From UBA10939 sp050942745 (GTDB lineage: Bacteria > Myxococcota > Myxococcia > Myxococcales > UBA5297), in the NCBI GenBank assembly GCA_050942745.1, contig JBMNNX010000357.1:1-5731 (forward strand): DNA of 5,731 nt, read 5' to 3'. Of the stretch, positions 1 to 5,186 are shown one piece after another; the stretch's first letter is position 1, and every line of letters starts with the position of its first letter. The notes under the pieces were generated by a model. The model saw only the letters and a program-made list of their open reading frames with translations. It was not told the DNA's origin and did not search any database. A program made the position numbers and the translations under genes.

Positions 1-160
1 CCTTCAACGCCTCGCGAAGCCACCTCGATAGCGTGCTTTGGCTGACCTCCATTTCCTTGGCGAGCGCCGTGGCGCTCTTTCCTTCGAGCATCCTTCGAAC
101 AGCCTGCGCCTTGAACCCCTTCGAAAACCCCACGCGGTTGCTGCCTTCCTCGCCCGTCAA
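1..160 (-). CDS. Transposase N-terminus (OrfA-like helix-turn-helix), partial
   Basis: This reading frame runs off the left edge, so only the N-terminus is present. It contains FSKGFKAQAVRRML followed by a predicted helix-turn-helix ending VSQSTLSRWLREALK. That is the arrangement at the start of IS3-type OrfA and related COG2963 proteins, which bind the ends of their element. Two starts are possible. TTG at 160 has GGAG 7 bases upstream. GTG at 133 has AGGAAGG 10 bases upstream and would give a protein starting VGFSKGFK. I use the longer one because its ribosome-binding site is better spaced, but the family match begins only near the GTG. The catalytic DDE domain lies outside the window, so activity cannot be judged. 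The gene overlaps the antisense first third of the plus-strand chemoreceptor frame, which shows that this part of that frame is IS sequence. Confidence 0.65.
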   Translation of the reverse strand, partial: MTGEEGSNRVGFSKGFKAQAVRRMLEGKSATALAKEMEVSQSTLSRWLREALK

Positions 161-208
161 CCAGCTGCTCCAGACCGTTCGGATCCGTGCGGCAACTACC
201 CTGACACA
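1..208 (-). mobile_element. End of an insertion sequence (probably IS3-like), cut by the window edge
   Basis: The minus strand encodes the helix-turn-helix start of a transposase, and about 50-75 bases lie between that start and the point where chemotaxis-protein coding begins on the plus strand. Read inward on the minus strand, the proposed tip begins TGTGTCAGGGTAGTTGCC at about position 208. A 5'-TG terminus is usual for IS3-family ends. The boundary is inferred from where recognisable chemoreceptor sequence starts (about 207-213). The matching terminal repeat and target-site duplication would lie outside the window, so neither the exact end nor the family can be confirmed. Confidence 0.55.
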
Positions 209-989
209 GCGGGCCAGCGAGCTCGCGAGCCAGGCGACCCAGCACGCGGCGACCTCGCGCCAGGTGAGCGCCTCCACCCAGGATCTGGCGGCGATGGTCT
301 CGGAGACCGCCGAGGCGGCCGCCGACACCAGCGCCCTTGTCGAGCGCACCCGCGGCAACTCGCTCAGCAGCAACGACAAGCTCCAGACCCTCGAGTCCGG
401 CTTCCGCGACGCGGTCTCCTTCGCCGAGGCGGTCCACGCCGAGATCGACGCCCTCGCCGCGCGCATACAGCAGACCGAGGGCATCAACGAGGCGCTGCGC
501 GACCTCGCCGATCAGCTCAGGATGCTCGCGGTCAACGCCGGGCTCGAAGCGGCCAAGGCCGGAGAGGACGGCCGCGGCTTCTCGGTCATCGCCGCCGAGC
601 TGCGGCGGATGATCGCCTCCTCCAGCGAAGACCTCGCGCGCAGCCGCCAGCTCCTCGCGGAGATCGGCGCGACGGCCGCGCAGCTCTCGAGCCGCGCCCG
701 CAAGAGCACCGAGAGCCTGCGCCGCTTCTTCGCCGAGCTGCAGGAGACGAGCGATCTCATCGACGCGATAACCCAAAGCTTCGCCGTCGCCTCGGAGCGC
801 GTCGGCTCGATAAGTGACGCGACCCGCCGCCAGCAGAACGTCATCCGCGACGTCTCGGACGCGATGCGCACGCTCGATACGGCCGCGCGCGAGCTGACGC
901 CGGCGGCCTCGGAGCTCACCGAAGGCATGCGCAAGCTCGCGCGCGCCCACGGCGACCTTCGCGAGAGCCTCGACGGTCGTCAGGCGTAA
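33..989 (+). CDS. Methyl-accepting chemotaxis protein signalling domain, 5'-truncated by the IS
   Basis: The open frame gives 318 residues, but only residues from about 59 onward look like a chemoreceptor. The rest is the antisense of the IS and its transposase. The recognisable part is an Ala/Glu/Ser-rich antiparallel coiled coil. Its hairpin tip, at about residues 157-192, contains LAVNAGLEAAKAGEDGRGF, matching the conserved MCP signal tip that contacts CheA and CheW. The usual QTN before it reads QLR, so the tip is somewhat divergent. There is no sensor domain, transmembrane segment or HAMP domain, all of which a normal receptor of 500 or more residues would have. The frame probably represents a receptor beheaded by IS insertion or rearrangement. 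If translated, it might start at the first codon, at GTG 264 or at ATG 294, giving a soluble signalling fragment. It may equally be a pseudogene. It converges with the metal-transport genes and shares a terminator hairpin with them. Confidence 0.7.
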   Translation: MLWLTSISLASAVALFPSSILRTACALNPFENPTRLLPSSPVNQLLQTVRIRAATTLTQRASELASQATQHAATSRQVSASTQDLAAMVSETAEAAADTSALVERTRGNSLSSNDKLQTLESGFRDAVSFAEAVHAEIDALAARIQQTEGINEALRDLADQLRMLAVNAGLEAAKAGEDGRGFSVIAAELRRMIASSSEDLARSRQLLAEIGATAAQLSSRARKSTESLRRFFAELQETSDLIDAITQSFAVASERVGSISDATRRQQNVIRDVSDAMRTLDTAARELTPAASELTEGMRKLARAHGDLRESLDGRQA

Positions 990-1025
990 GGCCGAAGGCG
1001 CCCGCTCTTCGACGCGCCTTCGGCC
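990..1025. terminator. Hairpin terminator between convergent genes
   Basis: GGCCGAAGGCGC (990-1001) is a perfect 12-bp inverted repeat of GCGCCTTCGGCC (1014-1025), with a 12-base loop. It begins directly after the TAA of the chemoreceptor frame and ends one base before the stop codon of permease 2. It is therefore placed to end transcription from both sides. There is no clear T-run on either strand, so it may be a T-less intrinsic terminator or a 3'-end stabilising stem. Confidence 0.7.
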
Positions 1026-1026
1026 C

Positions 1027-2418
1027 TCACTCGGAGAGCGCCGCAGCAGTCGCTCTGCCGCGCTCGACGAAGGCTCGCACCCGCGCGAGCGCCTCCGCGT
1101 TGGCCTCGGGCGAGGCCTCCGGGTCGAAGCCGAGCCGCTCGCCGAGGAGCGCCTCGAGCGCCGAGGCCGCCTCCTCCTTCTCGAAGGGCGCGGCCTCGGG
1201 CTCAAGGACCGACAGCAGGCGCGCCGCGCCCCGGACCGGCTGCAGCTCGCCCAGCCGGCGCGCCAGCGCCACCTTCAGCGCCGGCTCCTCGGCGAGCGCG
1301 AAGGCCGCGTCGAGCTCCTCGATACTCCCGGCCGCCGCGAGCACCTCGCCCTGTCCCTCGAACCCCGCCTGCTCGAGGCGCGCGAGCAGCTCGGCGCCAG
1401 GCGCGGCCTGCTTCGTCGGCTCTGCCGCATGGCCAGGCTCTTCGCCAGCGGCGTGCGCGTGCTCGTGATCGTGCTCGTCTCCCGCGCGCGCCAGCGCCGT
1501 GCCGGACATCGCGCGGCCGGCGGCGAAGAAGAGCAGCGCCACCGCCGCGGCCGCGCCGAGGCCGAGCCCGATCGTCGCGAGGGCCCGGCGCCGGTCGGCG
1601 GCGGCGCGCACGAAGCCGAAGAGCCCCACCGGCACGAGCAGCACGCCGTAGAGCGCGACGACCGTCGGGCCGCTGCTCAAATCGGCGGCATAGGAGAGCG
1701 CCTGACCCGCTGCGGTCGTCAGCGTCCCGAAGGTCCAGCCGACGAGGAGCTGGCCTCGCAGCGTGCGCGCGAAGCTGAGCGCGACGATGGCCGGCACGAC
1801 GAGGAAGACGAAGACGAGCAGCACGCCCGCGGTGCGCACCGAGAGCGAGATGGCGACGCCGAAGGAGACGTAGAAGAGGAAGTCCCACAGCCGCACGCGC
1901 AGGCCCCGGCGGAAAGCCTCCTCGGGGTCTTCGGAGATGAGCAGGAAGGGGCGCCGCAGCGCGAAGTGCACCGCGCCGAGCGCGGCGTAGACGGCGGCGG
2001 TCACTGCGACGGTGTCCCAGCCGACCCAGAGCAGGCGCCCGGTCATGATGTCCTTCACCTGCTTGGCGCCGTTGGGCGCCTGGGCGACGAGAAGGATCGC
2101 CAGCGCCGCGGCCACCGCGTAAGCGAGGCCGATGACCGCCTCCTGCGGCACGCGCGAGGATCGGGCGCGCGTCACCGCGAAGAGCGCCGCGCCGGCGAAG
2201 GTGAAGGCGAGCGAGAGGACGTAGGCGCCGGGCGAGGCGGAGCTGAGCCCGAAGAGCACGCCGACGGTGGTGCCCAGCGCGGCGATCTGCGCGAGCGTCA
2301 GGTCCACGAAGATCACCTTGCGCCGCAGCACGTGCAGGCCGAGGTAGGCGTGCAGCCCGGTGAGCACCAGGCACTCGGCGAACGCCGGCAGCATGATCTC
2401 CCAGACCGAAGCGCTCAT
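1027..2418 (-). CDS. Metal ABC transporter permease (ZnuB/TroD type) with His-rich linker and helical C-terminal tail
   Basis: The 463-residue protein is an inner-membrane permease of the ABC-3 family, importing a divalent metal, probably zinc or manganese. Residues 1-300 form the membrane part, with about eight hydrophobic segments. The early motif HVLRRKVIFVDLTLAQIAALG is shared with permease 1, and SVRTAGVLLVFVFLVVPAI (about 193-211) is the typical later core segment. Family members are usually about 260-300 residues. Here the last membrane segment (about 279-300) is followed by a His/Asp/Glu linker with His at 316, 318, 320, 322 and 330, then a soluble helical region (about 341-463). That region ends with RLGELQPVRGAARLL and LGERLGFDPEAS, which resembles HEAT repeats. 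The ATG overlaps the stop of permease 1 as ATGA and has GGGAGG 6 bases upstream. With permease 1 it probably forms a heterodimeric channel. Substrate and tail function are inferred. Confidence 0.9.
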   Translation of the reverse strand: MSASVWEIMLPAFAECLVLTGLHAYLGLHVLRRKVIFVDLTLAQIAALGTTVGVLFGLSSASPGAYVLSLAFTFAGAALFAVTRARSSRVPQEAVIGLAYAVAAALAILLVAQAPNGAKQVKDIMTGRLLWVGWDTVAVTAAVYAALGAVHFALRRPFLLISEDPEEAFRRGLRVRLWDFLFYVSFGVAISLSVRTAGVLLVFVFLVVPAIVALSFARTLRGQLLVGWTFGTLTTAAGQALSYAADLSSGPTVVALYGVLLVPVGLFGFVRAAADRRRALATIGLGLGAAAAVALLFFAAGRAMSGTALARAGDEHDHEHAHAAGEEPGHAAEPTKQAAPGAELLARLEQAGFEGQGEVLAAAGSIEELDAAFALAEEPALKVALARRLGELQPVRGAARLLSVLEPEAAPFEKEEAASALEALLGERLGFDPEASPEANAEALARVRAFVERGRATAAALSE

Positions 2419-3395
2419 CGCCCGCCTCCCTCGCCCGCCTGCCGCGCCGCGGTCGCGGGCAGGTCTGGGTTGAAGCGCGGCGAGCCGGCGAGCCAGCGCC
2501 CGCCGGCGATCACCGCGCCGACGAAGAGCGCGCAGGCGGCCGCGCCGGCGGCGAGGTGCGCGATCGCTCTGCGTCGCGCCGCGGCGCGCGCGACGTAGAG
2601 CCCGAGCGCGACGAGCAGCAGCCCGCCGCCGTGGAAGGCGACGATGGCCGGTCCGGCCGGCAGGTCGGCGTAGTAGGTCGCCACCAGCGCGAGCGCGCCC
2701 AGGCCGCCCGACGAGAGCGCGGCGACGGCGAGCTGGCGGCCGAACGACTTCGCCACCAGCGCCCCGGCGATGGCCGGGGCGACGAGCATCGCGAAGGTCG
2801 GCAGCACGCCCGCGGTCCGCACCGTCGCCGAGATGACCAGGCCGAAGGCGGCAAAGAAGAGGAAGTCGAGCCCGAGCGTCGCGCGGGTCGGGCCGCCCGC
2901 GTCGCCCGAGAGCTCGACCAGCCTGCGGTGGGCGGCGAGGAGCGCGGCGGCGGCGAGGGCGACGACGACCGCCGCGCGCCCGACCTGGCCCCAGGTCGCC
3001 CAGAGGATGGCGCCGGTGAGGATGTCGGTGACGTGCTCGGCGCCGTGCGAGGAGTGATCGACCACGATGTAGGTGAGCGCGCTCGCCACGGCGAAGACGA
3101 CACCGATGATCGCCTCCTGCGGGATGCGCTCGTCCCTGCGGCGCGTGAGCGAGAAGAGCGCCGCGGCGACGAGCGCGAACCCGACGGCGAAGACCTGCGC
3201 GCCGGCCGACTCGGGCGCGAGCCCGAAGTTGACGCCCACCAGCACGCCGAGCGCGGCGACCTGGCCGAGCGCGAGGTCCACGAAGATGACCTGGCGCCGC
3301 ACGACGTGGACGCCGAGGTAGGCGAGGATGCCCGCGAACAGCAGCACCGCGCCCAGCGGCGCGCCGAGCACGTCGAAGAAGCCGAGCGTCTTCAT
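2415..3395 (-). CDS. Metal ABC transporter permease (ZnuB/TroC type)
   Basis: This 326-residue inner-membrane protein belongs to the ABC-3 permease family. The chosen ATG gives MKTLGFFDVLG and lies 2 bases after the stop of the binding-protein gene. The frame stays open further upstream, but that stretch lies antisense-free inside the binding-protein gene in another frame and is a shadow. No strong ribosome-binding site precedes the ATG, so translational coupling to the upstream gene is likely. Hydrophobic segments lie at about 13-30, 38-60, 67-83, 93-112, 140-156, 176-193, 197-214, 221-240, 248-268 and 281-298. Shared family blocks are HVVRRQVIFVDLALGQVAALG split over 30-50, RIPQEAIIGVVFAVASAL, HGAEHVTDILTGAILWATW and TVRTAGVLPTFAMLVAPAI. 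It lacks the His-rich linker and tail of its partner. Having two different permease genes side by side suggests a heterodimer, as in TroCD or MntCD systems. Confidence 0.92.
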   Translation of the reverse strand: MKTLGFFDVLGAPLGAVLLFAGILAYLGVHVVRRQVIFVDLALGQVAALGVLVGVNFGLAPESAGAQVFAVGFALVAAALFSLTRRRDERIPQEAIIGVVFAVASALTYIVVDHSSHGAEHVTDILTGAILWATWGQVGRAAVVVALAAAALLAAHRRLVELSGDAGGPTRATLGLDFLFFAAFGLVISATVRTAGVLPTFAMLVAPAIAGALVAKSFGRQLAVAALSSGGLGALALVATYYADLPAGPAIVAFHGGGLLLVALGLYVARAAARRRAIAHLAAGAAACALFVGAVIAGGRWLAGSPRFNPDLPATAARQAGEGGGR

Positions 3396-3397
3396 GG

Positions 3398-4459
3398 CTA
3401 CTTGGCCGCCGCGGCTGCGTCGGTCTCGGCGAAGGCCCGGTTGAAGGTGTCGATGAGGTGGTCCATCAGCTCGAAGAAGGACTTCGCCTCGGGCACGCCC
3501 TCGGGATAGAGCGGCACGATGACCGCGCGCGCGCCGACGCGCTCGGCGATCTCGCGCACGTTGCCCTCGTCGTAGTAGTTGGCCGCGATGAGGACCTTGA
3601 TGCCCTCCTTGCGCATCTGCTCGACGACCGCCGCCACGTGCTCGGCGCGCGGGGGCACGCCGGGGCGCGGCTCGATGAAGTTGACGACCTGCAGGCCGAA
3701 CAGGTCGCTGAAGTAGGTCCAGTTGCGGTGGTAGGCGACGACCTTGCGGCCGCGCAGCGGCATCGCCTTGGCCATCCAGCCGCCGAGCCGGTCGATGAGC
3801 GGCTTGCCCTTGTAGGTCTTCGTCTTCAGGAAATCGATGAAGCGGTCGGGCCGCGCCAGCAGGCGCTGGACCGTGGACGCGCCGAGCGTGTCGATGAGCT
3901 CCTTGCCGACGAGCCGCTCGTCGATCTCCTCGCCGAAGGCCTTGGCGTTGGCGGCGTACTCGGCGGCGTGCTCGGGGTCGATCTTCGACAGGCCCGCGGC
4001 CACGTTGCGCGCCACCTGCTTCATCGCCATCGGCGAGAGCATGAAGTGCGGGTTGCCGTAGATGTGGACGTGCCCTTCGCTCTGGCTGAGCACCTTGGGG
4101 ATCTCGAGGAGCTCGACCCCCTGGGCCGCGGAGACGAAGCGGCGCTGGCCGCTGCGCAGCTCGGGGTTCTGCGACAGGTCGAGCAGCGCATCGACCCACA
4201 GCTCGAGGTCGAGGCCGGTGCTCACGAAGAGATCGGCGGTAGCGAGCTTCTCGGCGAGGCTGGGGCGCGGGCGGACGTAGTGCGGGTCCTGGTTGCCCTG
4301 GACGATCGCCTCGGCGACGACGCGATCGCCCCCGACCCGGCGGGCGACGTCAGCGTAGGAGGTGAGGGTGGTGACGACACGAAGCTTGCCCTCGGCCGCG
4401 CTGGCAGGGGCGGCGAGGAGCAGGCCCAACAGAACGACTGCAAGAGATCTCGATTTCAT
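3398..4459 (-). CDS. ZnuA-like periplasmic metal-binding protein of a cluster-9 ABC importer
   Basis: The 353-residue protein would capture a divalent metal in the periplasm and pass it to the two permeases downstream. The chosen start, MKSRSLAVVLLGLLLAAPASA, is a standard Sec signal peptide with a likely cut after ASA, and GGAG lies 6 bases upstream. A longer in-frame opening back to 5200 only translates the repeat array and is rejected as the start. Candidate metal ligands are His60 (DPHYVRPRPS), His138 (GNPHFMLSP) and His244 (AYHRNWTYF). Three His ligands, rather than two His plus Glu, fit the zinc-type ZnuA/TroA branch better than the manganese-type branch. The fourth ligand, usually Asp near the C-terminus, is not obvious; Glu320 in PLYPEGVPEAK is a candidate. 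There is no long His-rich loop, only GHVHIYGNPH. The C-terminal lobe has the conserved VVNFIEPRPGVPPRAEHV block. It is the first of three tightly packed ABC genes. Confidence 0.92.
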   Translation of the reverse strand: MKSRSLAVVLLGLLLAAPASAAEGKLRVVTTLTSYADVARRVGGDRVVAEAIVQGNQDPHYVRPRPSLAEKLATADLFVSTGLDLELWVDALLDLSQNPELRSGQRRFVSAAQGVELLEIPKVLSQSEGHVHIYGNPHFMLSPMAMKQVARNVAAGLSKIDPEHAAEYAANAKAFGEEIDERLVGKELIDTLGASTVQRLLARPDRFIDFLKTKTYKGKPLIDRLGGWMAKAMPLRGRKVVAYHRNWTYFSDLFGLQVVNFIEPRPGVPPRAEHVAAVVEQMRKEGIKVLIAANYYDEGNVREIAERVGARAVIVPLYPEGVPEAKSFFELMDHLIDTFNRAFAETDAAAAAK

Positions 4460-4465
4460 TTTCTT

Positions 4466-4482
4466 CTCCAACGGCGCGTTGG
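4466..4482 (-). promoter_or_regulatory. Ribosome-binding site of the binding-protein gene, partly inside a small inverted repeat
   Basis: On the minus strand GGAG (4469-4466) sits 6 bases before the ATG at 4459. Its first two G bases are also the end of a perfect 6-bp inverted repeat, CCAACG (4482-4477) and CGTTGG (4473-4468), around a 3-base loop. In RNA this stem could partly hide the ribosome-binding site. The site itself is clear; a regulatory role for the stem is only a possibility. Confidence 0.5.
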
Positions 4483-5080
4483 TAGGGGCGCATGGCAATG
4501 CGCCCGGCCTGGTATTCGGCACGGCGCACCGCAATGCGCCCGGTTCTCGGTCGGTATTGGCGCATGGCAATGCGCCCGGCTTGGAATTCGGTGGGACGCA
4601 CCACAATGCGCCCGGCCTGGAATTCGATGGGACGCACCACAATGCGCCCGGTTCTCGGTCGGTAGGGGCGCATGGCAATGCGCCCGGCCTGGTATTCGGC
4701 ACGGCGCACCGCAATGCGCCCGGTTCTCGGTCGGTATTGGCGCACCGCAATGCGCCCGGCCTGGGTCGGCACGGCGCACCGCAATGCGCCCGGCCTGGAA
4801 TTCGATGGGACGCACCGCAATGCGCCCGGTTCTCGGTCGGTAGGGGCGCATAGCAATGCGCCCGGCCTGGTATTCGGCACGGCGCACCGCAATGCGCCCG
4901 GCCCGGAATTCGGTGGGACGCACCACAATGCGCCCGGTTCTCGGTCGGTAGGGGCGCATGGCAATGCGCCCGGCCTGGTATTCGGCACGGCGCACCGCAA
5001 TGCGCCCGGCCCGGAATTCGGTGGGACGCACCACAATGCGCCCGGTTCTGGTCGGTAGGGGCGCATGGCAATGCGCCCGA
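4481..5080. repeat. Tandem array of 17 GC-rich hairpin units with a 36-bp period
   Basis: The 11-base sequence CAATGCGCCCG occurs 17 times without change. Copies start at 4496, 4532, 4568, 4604, 4640, 4676, 4712, 4748, 4782, 4818, 4854, 4890, 4926, 4962, 4998, 5034 and 5069. Spacing is 36 bp except one step of 34 and one of 35. Each copy is preceded by a left arm that pairs with it, such as GGGGCGCATGG, ACGGCGCACCG, TTGGCGCATGG or GGGACGCACCA. Every unit can thus fold into a short stem with a 4-6 base loop. Linkers of about 13-16 bases come in a few recurring types: CCTGGTATTCGGCA, TTCTCGGTCGGTA, and forms with GGAATTCG. Period 36 is divisible by three, so long open frames appear on both strands, but the 34- and 35-base units shift frame and no product is supported. 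The array lies directly upstream of the metal-binding protein gene and looks like a REP/BIME-style palindromic repeat family arranged in strict tandem. Confidence 0.93.
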
Positions 5081-5186
5081 CCCGGAATCGCGCGCCCGCT
5101 CAGCCGATAGGACGGCATGCCGTCGTAAAGGCGACGCCGACACGAAGGTCGACGATCCAGCGTCGGTGGACACGAATTCGGCCCTC
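5081..5186. promoter_or_regulatory. Spacer with a perfect 14-bp palindrome (5111-5124), possible operator
   Basis: This is the non-array part of the gap between the outer-membrane protein gene and the array. GACGGCATGCCGTC at 5111-5124 is its own reverse complement. Bases 5080-5098 (containing CCGGAATCGCGCGCCCG) look like a decayed eighteenth array unit, and GAATTCGG at 5174-5181 matches part of an array linker. I see no convincing -35/-10 pair on the minus strand, nor an AT-rich Zur- or Fur-like box. The palindrome could be an operator, a stem in the transcript, or chance in a GC-rich sequence. Confidence 0.35.

Noticed and set aside
512..934. Minus-strand frame opposite the chemoreceptor
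   Set aside because: It is antisense to the clear coiled-coil signalling domain and is Ser/Arg-rich, with no recognisable motif.
1429..2598. Long plus-strand frame across the permease genes (also 2556-3509 and 3458-4843)
   Set aside because: These are antisense shadows of the GC-rich permease and binding-protein genes. Their Arg/Glu/Asp/His-rich composition matches no family I recognise.
3396..4199. N-terminal extension of permease 1 into the binding-protein gene
   Set aside because: That stretch is the binding-protein gene read out of frame. The proper ATG at 3395 lies 2 bases after the binding-protein stop and begins the permease family match.
4481..5080. CRISPR array (about 20-base palindromic repeat with about 16-base spacers at regular spacing)
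   Set aside because: The linkers are too short for spacers and recur in a few near-identical types, so they are not unique. No cas gene is nearby, and the arms vary as in hairpin repeat families.
5132..5165. Imperfect inverted repeat CGACGC/GCGTCG as a terminator for the barrel-protein gene
   Set aside because: It is only 6 bp with a 22-base loop and no T-run, so it is too weak to call in such GC-rich sequence.
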